64,000 bases of DNA from Candidatus Nomurabacteria bacterium. Lineage in GTDB: Bacteria; Patescibacteriota; Saccharimonadia; Saccharimonadales; UBA7683. Location of the stretch: assembly GCA_020631895.1 (NCBI GenBank), contig JACKGR010000003.1, forward strand, positions 49,382 to 113,381, in the 5' to 3' direction. The notes beneath the pieces were generated by a model. It worked only from the letters and a program-made list of their open reading frames with translations, was not told the origin of the DNA and made no database searches. Of this stretch, positions 34,849 to 43,185 are shown one piece after another (positions within the stretch are counted from its first letter, which is position 1; each line of letters opens with the position of its first letter). Both the position numbers and the translations under genes were made by a program.

Positions 34849-34910
34849 ATGGCTATTATAGCCCATCAGATGGAATTAATATCAACAGATATATTTAATC
34901 ACGATATGAC

Positions 34911-35489
34911 CTAGCTCAGTCCCAGCGCTTTCTCAGCTTGTTTTAGAAACTCAGGTAATTCTGTGTCATTATCTAAAATTACGTCGGCTCTTGGCTTAAT
35001 TCCGGATATACTGAATTCTGAATTTACCTCACCGTTCTCTTTAGCTTCTCTCTCTCGAAACTCTTCAAAAGTATTAAACTTTTCTCCATCACGAGCCCTA
35101 GATATTGTGCGTATGTAGCGAGTCTTTACTGGTGAATCCGTAAAGACGATTAGTCCGCCCTGTTTCCTTATCTCTTCAGCCTCGGCCCACGCCCTAAATC
35201 CGCTGACGCACACACCGCCAGGATAGCTCTCTCTGTAAGATTCATATTGTTCAAGCGCAAGCTTACTTAAAATGCCAGCCCCTTTTGTCTCACGCAGCTC
35301 ATTTGCTGTTTTATACAGCACTGGCCTCTCGATCGATCCATACTTTTCCTGAGCATAAGTTCTGACAATATCTCCAGTTGAGATGTGCTTTATATTAAAC
35401 TTCTCCTCTAAATGACGAACTAGCGAATCTTTGCCAGATGCAAAAGTTCCTGCTAACCCGATAATCAGAGGTTTAGCTAAGGTACTCAT
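34911..35489 (-). CDS. P-loop nucleotide/coenzyme kinase-like protein
   Basis: A 192-residue kinase-fold protein with Walker [10 protein letters not shown] near residue 13, a lid-like Arg-rich segment ([14 protein letters not shown]) and a C-terminal acceptor region ending [15 protein letters not shown]. It resembles dephospho-CoA, nucleoside monophosphate or similar small-molecule kinases; I cannot say which. A frame opens at 35504, but [14 protein letters not shown] at 35489 is the natural start. It begins inside the 3' end of rpoD, so translation is probably coupled. Confidence 0.8.
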   Translation of the reverse strand: MSTLAKPLIIGLAGTFASGKDSLVRHLEEKFNIKHISTGDIVRTYAQEKYGSIERPVLYKTANELRETKGAGILSKLALEQYESYRESYPGGVCVSGFRAWAEAEEIRKQGGLIVFTDSPVKTRYIRTISRARDGEKFNTFEEFREREAKENGEVNSEFSISGIKPRADVILDNDTELPEFLKQAEKALGLS

Positions 35490-36645
35490 ATAGTTTTTTA
35501 GCATCCTTGTGCTTTCTTAGCTTAGCCAGTGCTTTAGCCTCTATCTGCCTAATTCTCTCTCTAGTAACGGCAAACTCGTGACCAACTTCCTCTAATGTAT
35601 GATTTTTACCATCCTCTAAACCAAATCGCATTCTAACAATCTTTAGCTCTCTCTCGGATAGCGCCGACTCTAAAATCCCTTGAACCTGCTCTTTTAGAAG
35701 TTGCTCAGTAGCAGTTTCGTCTGGACTTTTTGTATCCTCATCCTCTATAAAGTCACCCAACACTGAATCTTCCTCGTCGTCCCTAACTGCCGCATCAAGC
35801 GAGTTAACATCTTGCTTAATCTTCATAACGTACTCGATCTTGTCTGGCTCCATCTCAAGCTCTTTAGCAAGCTCATCAATGGTAGGCTCTCGATTAAGCT
35901 CTTGAGTCATTCTACGCTGAGTTCTCAGTAGCTTATTGATAGTTTCAACCATGTGTACTGGAATACGGATAACTCTTGCCTGGTCGGCTATGGCGCGCGT
36001 AATTGCCTGGCGAATCCACCATGTCGCATAAGTTGAGAACTTAAATCCTTTGCTTGGATCAAACTTTTCAACAGCTCGAAGTAGTCCGGTGTTACCCTCT
36101 TGTATCAGATCAAGAAAGTCCAATCCTCGGCCTGAGTAGCGCTTAGCAATCGAGACTACAAGACGCATATTTGCCTCAGCCATCTCATCCTTAGCCTTCT
36201 TCTCGCCAGTTACCACTCTATTAGCTAGAGCTAACTCTTCTTCAGCTGTTAATAGCGGAATCTTACCTATTTCACGCAGATATAGTCTAACGGAGTCATC
36301 TGAAATGTCATCAAGATAACTTGTGTCCTTAACAATCTCTTCCTCATCTTCATCCTCAGTTGTCTGCCAAATATCCTTCTCGTCTGGCTCGTCTTTTGTT
36401 GTTATTGCAACTCGTGCCTTCTTAAGTTTTTCATAGATATCATCTAGATGATCCTGTAGGTTGTTTTCTTCTACAGCCTCAATAACATCTTGCTGGTCGA
36501 TAATTGCGCCCTGCTTTTTTGCTTTTTCAAGCAATGACTTCTGAACAGATGCAAGTAAGTCCTCTGAATCTTTTTTTGATAGTTTTGCTACTTTTGGAGC
36601 CTTTGTTTGTTTATTAGCTGTCTTCTTTGGTGTGCTTTTTGCCAC
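35473..36645 (-). CDS. rpoD: RNA polymerase sigma factor RpoD (sigma-70)
   Basis: A 390-residue primary sigma factor with a Lys-rich N-terminus, region 1.2 ([17 protein letters not shown]), region 2 ([37 protein letters not shown]), region 3 and region 4.2 ([20 protein letters not shown]). Regions 2.4 and 4.2 look canonical, in keeping with the TTGACA/TATAAT promoters seen across the window. It overlaps the end of dnaG by 32 bases, the dnaG-rpoD part of the macromolecular synthesis operon without rpsU. Confidence 0.98.
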   Translation of the reverse strand: MAKSTPKKTANKQTKAPKVAKLSKKDSEDLLASVQKSLLEKAKKQGAIIDQQDVIEAVEENNLQDHLDDIYEKLKKARVAITTKDEPDEKDIWQTTEDEDEEEIVKDTSYLDDISDDSVRLYLREIGKIPLLTAEEELALANRVVTGEKKAKDEMAEANMRLVVSIAKRYSGRGLDFLDLIQEGNTGLLRAVEKFDPSKGFKFSTYATWWIRQAITRAIADQARVIRIPVHMVETINKLLRTQRRMTQELNREPTIDELAKELEMEPDKIEYVMKIKQDVNSLDAAVRDDEEDSVLGDFIEDEDTKSPDETATEQLLKEQVQGILESALSERELKIVRMRFGLEDGKNHTLEEVGHEFAVTRERIRQIEAKALAKLRKHKDAKKLYEYLS

Positions 36646-38386
36646 TCGATGCGCTCCTTGCTATTAAATCTTGATATCTCTGTAACAGTTCGGCTGCTTT
36701 TTTAACATCGCCACTTTCCTCGGCTTGGCGAATTTGATCAGTTAAATCAGCTTTTAGTTTGTTTTGTCCGGTTTTTAGAATTCTGCGCGCTAGTGCCATC
36801 GATTCTGCCATTAATGCAGACGGGCTAAAGTTTAAATACTTTTCTTCAGCGGTTAATAGTAGTATTTTTACATAATCCTCGTCCAGATGCAAATCTCGAG
36901 CTAATTCTTCATCAAGTCGCTGGCTAAATTTTACGTTATTTAATGAGTCAAACAGCTGATTCCGACGCTCTGTACTAAACGGAGTGTGAAGCAAAAGCCT
37001 AAAGCTCTCTCGAGTGTCTGGATAGAAACTGATGAGAGCTAGATAGTCATCCTCATAGGCAGTCTCGTCGGGACTTAGTTGAGCTACCTTTGCCTTTTTA
37101 AGAACCTTGGTTTTGACTGGTTTCTGAGTAAGTTTGCTGATGAGAGCCTCTTTTGAGACATTTAAATCCCGTGCTAAGGCCTCGATATGATGCTCTCTCT
37201 CAACTGGATCAGTAATTTTTGCGATTATTGCCAGGGCCTTGCTCGATAATTGCTTTTTGCCTTCAGCAGTAGACTTGTCAAATTCTTTGCCGTAACGTTT
37301 TAAGACCCATCCAACAGCATCATCAGCCTTATCAATCACATCTAGCCACTTTTCTGCACCCTGCTGAATTAACTCATCAGGATCTTTAACACCCTCTGGC
37401 ATAGAAACTACCACGAGATTTACTCCAACTTCTTGAGCAATCCCAATAGCCCGCTCAGTTGCGTTTAATCCAGCCTGATCTGCATCAAATGCTAGTCGTA
37501 CATTTGAAGTAATTCTACTAAGGTTTCTAAGATGATCTGCTGTCATAGCTGTACCAGCACAAGCGACCACATTTTGAACTCCTGCCTGGTGCGAAGCAAT
37601 AACATCAAGATTACCTTCGACAAGAACAACAAAATCCTGCTTTCTAATTGACTCCTTTGCATGATGATAGCCAAAAACCTGTCTGCCTTTGTCGTAAAGT
37701 AAAGTTTGTGGAGTATTAAAATACTTTGGTGCGTTTTTATCATCTTTTAAAAGCCTTGCTGTAAAGCCAACTATATTACCCTGAGCATCGCACAGCGGAA
37801 TCATGATTCTGCCCCTGAACATATCACCCAAACCATCGCGTCTGTTTGTAATTAACCCAGCCTTAGATAGCTCGCTATCTGAGAAACCGCGGCTAGCTAA
37901 AAACTTGTACAAAGACTTACCGTCCTCGGGTGAATATCCAAGCTGCCACGTCCTAATGGTATCGGCCGTAAATCCCCTAACTTCTTTAACGTATTTAAGT
38001 GCCTCAGGCATTTTTGATAGGCATAAATGATAAAACTGTCCGGCTAACACATTGGCTTCTAGGATTCGTATTTTAAGTTTGGGGATTGCACCATCGCTAG
38101 TTTGATATTGTTTGAGCTCCACCCCTGCTTTTTTAGCTAAAATCTCAAGAGCCTCTTTAAAATCAACGCCCTCGACCTCCATAATAAAGCTGAAGATATC
38201 GCCACCTCGATTTGATGAGAAGTCATGCCAAATCTGTTTTTCTGGGCTCACCATAAAACTAGCTGTCTTCTCGCTACTAAAAGGAGATAGAGCCTTAAAG
38301 TTGCGTCCAGCACGTCTGAGCTCGACGTATTCGCCAACCACTTCCTCAACTGAAAGCCTCCGCTTTACCTCGTCTTTGCTGTCCAT
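36614..38386 (-). CDS. dnaG: DNA primase DnaG lacking zinc ligands
   Basis: A 590-residue primase: N-terminal zinc-ribbon-like domain (1-95), TOPRIM catalytic core (near 250-340; [16 protein letters not shown] and AFDADQAG) and a C-terminal helicase-binding region. The CHCC zinc ligands are all replaced: Ser34 and Ser37 in LSPFSSEKT, Asp55 and Ser58 in WHDFSSN. The rest of the domain is well kept ([14 protein letters not shown]), so the fold may hold without zinc. TATAAT (38393-38398, minus strand) is six bases before the ATG: leaderless start, and the promoter of dnaG-rpoD. Confidence 0.95.
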   Translation of the reverse strand: MDSKDEVKRRLSVEEVVGEYVELRRAGRNFKALSPFSSEKTASFMVSPEKQIWHDFSSNRGGDIFSFIMEVEGVDFKEALEILAKKAGVELKQYQTSDGAIPKLKIRILEANVLAGQFYHLCLSKMPEALKYVKEVRGFTADTIRTWQLGYSPEDGKSLYKFLASRGFSDSELSKAGLITNRRDGLGDMFRGRIMIPLCDAQGNIVGFTARLLKDDKNAPKYFNTPQTLLYDKGRQVFGYHHAKESIRKQDFVVLVEGNLDVIASHQAGVQNVVACAGTAMTADHLRNLSRITSNVRLAFDADQAGLNATERAIGIAQEVGVNLVVVSMPEGVKDPDELIQQGAEKWLDVIDKADDAVGWVLKRYGKEFDKSTAEGKKQLSSKALAIIAKITDPVEREHHIEALARDLNVSKEALISKLTQKPVKTKVLKKAKVAQLSPDETAYEDDYLALISFYPDTRESFRLLLHTPFSTERRNQLFDSLNNVKFSQRLDEELARDLHLDEDYVKILLLTAEEKYLNFSPSALMAESMALARRILKTGQNKLKADLTDQIRQAEESGDVKKAAELLQRYQDLIARSASSGKKHTKEDS

Positions 38387-38485
38387 ATCTCAATTATAGT
38401 TGATTGGGATACAAATCCTAACCATGAGCACTAGTTTTTAAAGTGTTCTTCGCTTTTTTGCCATCAGTTATGCTTAAATATAAGC

Positions 38486-39070
38486 ATGCAAATACCAAAG
38501 CCAAATTTTGGACAACCTCAAAATGATGACCCCTATGTAATCCCGCAACCAGGGTCTGACAAAAAGAAGCAAGGCTTATTAATGTTTGGTGGGCTTGCAA
38601 TAATTCTTTTGATACTTGGCGTGTTAATATCTGGCGGAAAGTCGGCTGGTGGCGAAGTCGAAATGAAGTCAGTCATCGACGAGACCGGCGAAAGCATTGG
38701 AATAATTACTACATACGATAAAAAACTAAAAAGTCTAGACGCACAGAACGATATTGCCTTAGTTCAAATAATTTTAAGAGGTAACTACCAAAAACTAGGC
38801 GCCCTTTACCAAGAGACTTACGGTAAAAAGAAGACAGTGCCAAGCTCACCCAAAGCTGACGTTAATTCAATTAACACTCTTGATGCCGCGGTTACAAATG
38901 ACACGATTGATACCGAAATTTTTGAGGTACTAAGTCCAAAAATATCTAGCGCAAGCAAATCTCTGGGACTAGCAAAAAGTAACTTTACTAAAGCCGATTC
39001 ATTAGAGGCGATTACAACTGCTCAAACAGATTTTGAATCACTAAATAGCGTTCTAAACAAACAACGATAG
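38486..39070 (+). CDS. Hypothetical single-pass membrane protein
   Basis: A 194-residue protein: a Pro/Gln/Asn-rich cytoplasmic start, one membrane helix (LLMFGGLAIILLILGVLIS, residues 31-49), then a helical extracytoplasmic domain rich in Ser/Thr/Asp. I recognise no family. TTAAAT at 38474-38479 is six bases before the ATG and there is no Shine-Dalgarno, so a leaderless mRNA is likely. It is divergent from dnaG. Confidence 0.7.
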   Translation: MQIPKPNFGQPQNDDPYVIPQPGSDKKKQGLLMFGGLAIILLILGVLISGGKSAGGEVEMKSVIDETGESIGIITTYDKKLKSLDAQNDIALVQIILRGNYQKLGALYQETYGKKKTVPSSPKADVNSINTLDAAVTNDTIDTEIFEVLSPKISSASKSLGLAKSNFTKADSLEAITTAQTDFESLNSVLNKQR

Positions 39071-39080
39071 AAGAAATACC

Positions 39081-39455
39081 TTAATTTAGCCCGAGCTTTG
39101 TTTGCTCATCATGGCTGAGGCCTGAAGAAACTAAATGGTAAGATAGATCGATAAAACTTTTTAGCTCTTCTTCAGGAACCTGGCCAGTACAAATCACCGT
39201 GTTCCAATGCTTTTTATTAAGATGATAACCTGGTAGAACAGTCTCGTACTTCTCCCGAAGCGTCTCAGCTAGGAGTGGATCACACTTGAGACTTACGGTT
39301 ACCGGATCTTTGCCTTCTGCAATTAATGCAAACATCTTAGCCGTCTCAGGCAATCCAACCTTATAGACTGCAACGTCTTCACCAAATGGATAATCTAAAA
39401 AGCTGCCTGGCTTACTGAGCAAATATTCTTCAAGTTCTTTATGACTCTTCATCAA
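39081..39455 (-). CDS. MmcQ/YjbR family protein
   Basis: A 124-residue protein with the MmcQ/YjbR pattern: KPGSFLDYPFGEDVAVYKVG, KMFALI, SLKCDPLLAETLRE, and the C-terminal HWNTVICTG followed by SYHLV. Members have a CyaY-like or DNA-binding-like fold, and their cellular role is not settled. It lies 11 bp after orn and probably in the same run. Confidence 0.85.
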   Translation of the reverse strand: MMKSHKELEEYLLSKPGSFLDYPFGEDVAVYKVGLPETAKMFALIAEGKDPVTVSLKCDPLLAETLREKYETVLPGYHLNKKHWNTVICTGQVPEEELKSFIDLSYHLVSSGLSHDEQTKLGLN

Positions 39456-39466
39456 AAACCTTGCTA

Positions 39467-40015
39467 CTACTTCTTTTTTAACTTCTCTAAATAAAACTGA
39501 AATTCTGCAATCGATGCCTGTATATCATCAAATGCTCTATGAACATCCTTCTTCACGTACTCCGTTTTATGCTTGCCCTGCATCCAAATCTTTAGGCTAC
39601 TGACATCAAGCATTCGATAATGAAGAAGCTCATCTACCTCTGGCCACCAACGGGTTATGAAGATTCGATCATTATGGATAGAGTTGCCGGCAATTATAGC
39701 TGGGTTTTTACCAAAATGACCTTTGATAAATCCAACAAGCTCGTGTTTTACCTCTTTCTCTGATTTTTTAGATTGCTTAATCTTCTCGGTTAAACCACTC
39801 TTGGCATGCTGTTTTAACGACCACTCGTTCATTTTTTTAAGTCTACGGTTTGGATGTTTAATAATCGCTTCGTAACTACCGAGCGTTTTAAAGTTAAAAT
39901 CTGTAACCTCGGCCGCGACCTCTAAGATTACATCCTTCTTGGGGTCCAAACCGGTCATCTCAAGATCAATCCAAAGCAGTTTTGTTGGAATTTTTTTGTA
40001 ATAATTAACTGCCAC
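39467..40015 (-). CDS. orn: Oligoribonuclease
   Basis: A 182-residue DEDDh 3'-5' exoribonuclease that finishes RNA decay by cutting dinucleotides. The motifs are WIDLEMTGLDP (Exo I), HNDRIFI (Exo II) and HRAFDDIQASI (Exo III, with His and Asp). Together with rnj and pnp in this window it gives a complete decay route, and it would cover for the catalytically doubtful DHH/NrnA-like protein near truB. Confidence 0.95.
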   Translation of the reverse strand: MAVNYYKKIPTKLLWIDLEMTGLDPKKDVILEVAAEVTDFNFKTLGSYEAIIKHPNRRLKKMNEWSLKQHAKSGLTEKIKQSKKSEKEVKHELVGFIKGHFGKNPAIIAGNSIHNDRIFITRWWPEVDELLHYRMLDVSSLKIWMQGKHKTEYVKKDVHRAFDDIQASIAEFQFYLEKLKKK

Positions 40016-40390
40016 CTACTTCTTCCTTTCGTGCATAAGCTCTTCAAACCACTCACGTACTCTGAGTCCAACCTTCTCATCAACAGTTAACCGTACAACA
40101 TGATACTTCTTTTTATCTGTAGTAATAACTAGATAACCCGGTTGTTTAGCCTTTAAATACCAAAACTCCCAGCCAGATTTTTTAAAGATTGACCCTGCAT
40201 AAAAAGTGCGCGGAATCCCAGTACCTGGCGCACGCCAACCATTTAGCCTGGCCTTGTTAACAGTTCCCGTAACCCATTCAACGTTGGTGATTGAACTAGC
40301 CTCAATATCAACTTGCTTTTTAACTGCCCAAACTTTTTCTTTGCCTTCGAGCACCACGCTCAAGAGCTCACTGTTAAGATTTATCTTCAT
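40016..40390 (-). CDS. Hypothetical protein
   Basis: A 124-residue small beta-rich protein (KVWAVKKQVDIEASSITNVE, GWEFWYLKAKQPGYLVITT) whose strand pattern recalls a PH-like domain; that is a guess. Tryptophans are frequent. No signal or membrane segment. It abuts orn directly and is likely co-transcribed with it. TATACT lies 11 bases before the ATG. Confidence 0.65.
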   Translation of the reverse strand: MKINLNSELLSVVLEGKEKVWAVKKQVDIEASSITNVEWVTGTVNKARLNGWRAPGTGIPRTFYAGSIFKKSGWEFWYLKAKQPGYLVITTDKKKYHVVRLTVDEKVGLRVREWFEELMHERKK

Positions 40391-40486
40391 AAGTAACTAC
40401 TAGTATATAACAGATTCGAGTAAAACTTTATCTCACGCCAATTAACTTTTAGGACATGAACACCAAAAACACGTACAAAAATGTAT

Positions 40487-40909
40487 TCAAGAATCCTTTG
40501 AGTTAGAATCTTTAGGATTAAAACCAAGACAAACCGAATTCAAACAATAGTGACTACCAGTTGGCGACGAACTATCATCAAAAACATGCCCAAGATGCGA
40601 CCCGCAATTGGCACATAAAACCTCAGTTCTTACCATTCCGAAACTATCATCCTCTCTATATTCAACAGATCCCTCTATTGGCTTTGCAAAACTAGGCCAT
40701 CCAGCTAGTGTTGGAATGGTCGATTGATACTTACTATCACTATTGAACAAAATCTCTCCGCAAGCCGCACAGGTATAATCACCGCTTTTTTTATTGAAAG
40801 TTAGCTCCCCTGAGAATGGAATTTCCGTCCCTTTTTGGCGCATTACCCTATATTGCTCCTCTGTAAGCTCCTCGCGCCACTCTTTGTCAGTTTTCTTAAT
40901 CATAACCAT
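40487..40909 (-). CDS. msrB: Peptide methionine-(R)-S-oxide reductase MsrB
   Basis: A 140-residue MsrB repairing oxidised methionine. Two CxxC zinc pairs are present (CAACGE, CANCGS), the substrate motif GWPSF follows, and the catalytic Cys is in HYCLNS near residue 127. No signal peptide, so it is cytoplasmic. It lies 6 bp downstream of the MscL-like gene. Confidence 0.95.
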   Translation of the reverse strand: MVMIKKTDKEWREELTEEQYRVMRQKGTEIPFSGELTFNKKSGDYTCAACGEILFNSDSKYQSTIPTLAGWPSFAKPIEGSVEYREDDSFGMVRTEVLCANCGSHLGHVFDDSSSPTGSHYCLNSVCLGFNPKDSNSKDS

Positions 40910-40915
40910 GGTTGA

Positions 40916-41242
40916 TCAAGACTTCTTTTTATCGAGTTTATCTAGTTTAAGACCCATGGCCACAAAATAAACTACTGCACAAACAGATAGAAACACAATC
41001 AAAGAGTACGCTAGTTGCCCAAACAGAAATTTAGCACTTCTATCCCCTATATACACTGTCCAGCTAGCTTTAGATAATCCATCCGAGTTACCGATTATTA
41101 ACCCTAGTATAGGGTCGATAAGAGATTTAACTATATCTTTAACCAGTATTCCTGCCTGAGTACCAATTGCCAGACCAATAGCTAAGCCCACCACTCCTTG
41201 TTCTCTAATAAAGTTTACGAAACCGCTGAGCTGTTTTGACAT
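40916..41242 (-). CDS. mscL: MscL-like mechanosensitive channel
   Basis: A 108-residue protein with the MscL pattern: an N-terminal amphipathic stretch (GFVNFIREQGVVGLAIGLAI), a first pore helix with small residues (VGLAIGLAIGTQAGILVKDI), DPILG at its end, a short loop, a second membrane helix (LIVFLSVCAVVYFVAMGL) and a Lys-rich tail. It would open on osmotic down-shock. The loop is shorter than in E. coli MscL. GGAGG precedes the ATG. Confidence 0.75.
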   Translation of the reverse strand: MSKQLSGFVNFIREQGVVGLAIGLAIGTQAGILVKDIVKSLIDPILGLIIGNSDGLSKASWTVYIGDRSAKFLFGQLAYSLIVFLSVCAVVYFVAMGLKLDKLDKKKS

Positions 41243-41268
41243 AAATCCTCCTATAATTTTAATTTAGC

Positions 41269-41556
41269 TTAGATAGAAGACTTTTTTCTGGTTTTCTCGT
41301 CTAGATAGTCTAATAAAGCGGTGTCGTACATCTTTTTAACATCTGTAACTTCTGCGCTAAGCCACTTCCAGGCCGATTTCTGATCATCAGCTAATTTGGT
41401 TTTAAATTCAAGCTTTTGCTCATCTGTCATAATATCGTCGACTAGCTCGATTACTCTGTGCTCTATCACCCTGTTAATGCTTTTCAGCGTCTCCGCTTGG
41501 ACCTCTTGAGGGAGGTTGCCTATGCCTAATTTTTCAATAATTTGCTCATCTGTCAT
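41269..41556 (-). CDS. DUF5663-type hypothetical protein
   Basis: A 95-residue helical acidic protein. Its pattern (LGIGNLPQEVQAETLKSI, HRVIELVDDIMTDEQKLEF) matches my recollection of DUF5663 proteins common in Patescibacteria; function unknown. AAAGGATTT is the Shine-Dalgarno. It heads the run with mscL and msrB. Confidence 0.75.
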   Translation of the reverse strand: MTDEQIIEKLGIGNLPQEVQAETLKSINRVIEHRVIELVDDIMTDEQKLEFKTKLADDQKSAWKWLSAEVTDVKKMYDTALLDYLDEKTRKKSSI

Positions 41557-41652
41557 ATTAAATCCTTTATCCTACGCTTATTTTAACACTTTATATCGGT
41601 CTGTTTTGAGAATTATGTCTTAAGATGCTAGAGATGGCTTCTCACTGTCATC

Positions 41653-41685
41653 ATGCTTATACTTATACATATTATGCTTATACTT
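41653..41685 (+). repeat. Tandem operator-like direct repeats
   Basis: ATGCTTATACTT occurs at 41653-41664 and again at 41674-41685, 21 bp apart start to start (two helical turns), ending 22 bp before the -35 of the candidate RNA promoter. The spacing suits a regulator binding two sites on one DNA face. Which protein is not known. Confidence 0.6.
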
Positions 41686-41707
41686 GACAAATTTGTGGTA
41701 TAAAGTA

Positions 41708-41736
41708 TTGACATAAGTTTAATAATATGCTAGATT
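41708..41736 (+). promoter_or_regulatory. Sigma-70 promoter of the candidate non-coding RNA
   Basis: TTGACA (41708-41713), 17-bp spacer, TAGATT (41731-41736). The transcript should start near 41743. No credible ORF follows for 800 bases. Confidence 0.8.
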
Positions 41737-41742
41737 GTATAC

Positions 41743-42122
41743 ATCATCGTTTTGCGGCAACTGTGAGGTGGAGAACTCCCAGCTAGACCGGACAAAGGAT
41801 TAGCGATGAGTACTTATAACATGGCGTGACTAGCAACCAGAGCAATCTGGTAGTTTTTGACGTTTAACTGGGCTTACATACAATGGCATTGCCAGATATG
41901 GCTAGGTTCACAGCTTTAGGAGCTGTTTTATCTGATAGAGGTGAGCTATAAGCTCATCGAAAGAAGAAAAACTGCACATAAACTGTGAGACGGCCATAGA
42001 TGATAGTGACATTGTATGTAAGTCCAGTTACATAAGATCTCATGGGTGAAACGAGGTTGCCTATAAAGCAGCTTACCTGAGGCACATTAACAAGCTACAG
42101 TTTATATGACAATATATTGTCA
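41743..42122 (+). ncRNA. Candidate structured non-coding RNA, unrecognised family
   Basis: About 380 bases with no ORF. A closing helix AACTGT (41759-41764) / ACAGTT (42097-42102) can enclose the RNA. A hairpin ACCAGA-GCAA-TCTGGT (41836-41851) has a GNRA loop. An 18-bp arm CTGGGCTTACATACAATG (41868-41885) pairs with 42009-42026 with one G-U wobble and closes a branched domain holding TATGGC/GCCATA, CACAG/CTGTG, ACAGCT-TTAGG-AGCTGT and TGAGCT-ATA-AGCTCA. It ends at the 20-bp palindrome 42103-42122. I found no RNase P, tmRNA, 6S or SRP RNA signatures. Confidence 0.65.
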
Positions 42123-42175
42123 TATTATAGTCAAATCATTACAGTGTATTTTCAATTTTCTACTTACCCGTATCT

Positions 42176-42264
42176 GGGGGCAGAGTTGTGTTTAGCTGTA
42201 TATATTCTTACTTCGCCGCAAACGACCTAAGAATATGTACGTCGCTAAGCACTACTCTGCTCCC
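42176..42264 (+). repeat. Long imperfect inverted repeat (RNA-like hairpin)
   Basis: Arm 42176-42210 pairs with arm 42228-42264 over about 35 positions around a 17-base loop. Blocks are GGGGGCAGAGT/ACTCTGCTCCC, TTAGC/GCTAA and ATTCTTA/TAAGAAT. Several differences between arms are G-U compatible, which points to selection for RNA pairing. No T-run follows. From 42265 to 42394 I see only AT-rich spacer. Confidence 0.7.
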
Positions 42265-42394
42265 TGAGCAGTTCTCTACATTTATGTGGATGAACATTAG
42301 GAAGTAGCAGATCGATTACTCGGTGCTTGTATTTATACAACGCACTCGAAAACACTTTTTAAACGTTTTATAGTTCATGGAACCACTCTTTTTT

Positions 42395-42478
42395 AAGGAG
42401 CGGCGCGAGGGCTCTGGTTACTGCATTCTCAACCCGATTCGGAATGCAGAAAAAACCAGCCTCCCCTCGCTGCTCCTT
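42395..42478 (+). repeat. Long hairpin at the left edge of the G+C-rich cassette
   Basis: Successive arms pair: AAGGAGC/GCTCCTT, GCGAGGG/CCCTCGC, CTGGTT/AACCAG and CTGCATTC/GAATGCAG around the loop at 42429-42441. No T-run follows on either strand, so it is not a simple terminator. It marks the change from AT-rich to GC-rich sequence and could be a leader structure or an element end. Confidence 0.65.
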
Positions 42479-42538
42479 ACCCGGGGGATGCAGCTGGCCT
42501 TTAGGGGTCTAAACCATCCACCGGGAGGGAGGTAACCC

Positions 42539-42961
42539 ATGTCCATCCGTCGAATCCTGATGTTCTACGTCAGCATGATCCTCGGCATCCGTGCCGGGTA
42601 TCAGCTGGCGTACGAGCCGGACCTGCGGGACCGGCTCACCGAATCGCCGTGGCAGAGCATCGCTCTGCTGCTGGTGGTGCTCGTCACCATCGCCTTCGTG
42701 CTGTGGTCCATCGTCCGCCCCAACCAATGGCGCACGGCCGTCACCTTCGTGCTCGGCATCGTCAGCGCGTTGTGGACCCAGGACCTGCTCGAGGGCATCT
42801 CCTGGGGACAACTCGGCCTCGTGGCGATCATCCTAGTGGCCATCAACGCCCTGATGTACATCACCACCTGGGATTACATCTTCGGCAGTGCCACCACCCG
42901 GAGCCGTCTGGCTTCGAGGCTCGCGCCACCGATGACCAGGCCGGCCCCGCCGGCACCCTGA
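42539..42961 (+). CDS. Small multi-pass membrane protein in a G+C-rich cassette
   Basis: A 140-residue protein with about four hydrophobic segments (residues 6-24, 40-60, 66-83, 92-108) and a Pro/Arg-rich C-terminal tail (APPMTRPAPPAP). Not recognised. A strong GGAGG lies eight bases before the ATG. Third-codon positions are mostly G or C, unlike every gene around it, so the gene has a foreign origin or comes from another genome. It lies 224 bp before the lipoprotein gene on the same strand. Confidence 0.75.
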   Translation: MSIRRILMFYVSMILGIRAGYQLAYEPDLRDRLTESPWQSIALLLVVLVTIAFVLWSIVRPNQWRTAVTFVLGIVSALWTQDLLEGISWGQLGLVAIILVAINALMYITTWDYIFGSATTRSRLASRLAPPMTRPAPPAP

Positions 42962-43185
42962 GTACGACATCACCTGGGAAGGTGGCGGTTACAATCCGCA
43001 CTTGAGGCTTCGGTCTCAAGATTAAATTCCCCAGCCCACTATCGTGGAAGAGCTGCCCGGCAGAGACCGAGGAAACTTCGTGAATCCGCGCTTGATTGCG
43101 TGCAAGTCACGAGGACCACAAAAGTAGTGACAGGTTCCCGCACCCTCCCTACCAATTGGGTGCACGGTCTCGCAAGGAGGAAACC
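42962..43185 (+). promoter_or_regulatory. Intergenic hairpins between the two cassette genes
   Basis: CACC-tgggaa-GGTG (42971-42984) and CTTGAG-gcttcggt-CTCAAG (43001-43020) follow the membrane protein gene; the second is followed by ATTAAATTCC, not a clear T-run. A GGAGG lies just before 43186. No promoter is evident to me in this GC-rich stretch. Confidence 0.4.

Noticed and set aside
41743..42122. RNase P RNA, tmRNA, 6S or SRP RNA identity for the structured interval
   Set aside because: I looked for the RNase P P4 blocks, the tmRNA 3' T-arm and CCA, and the SRP GGAAGCAGCC loop on both strands and found none. GGGTGAAA alone is too weak.
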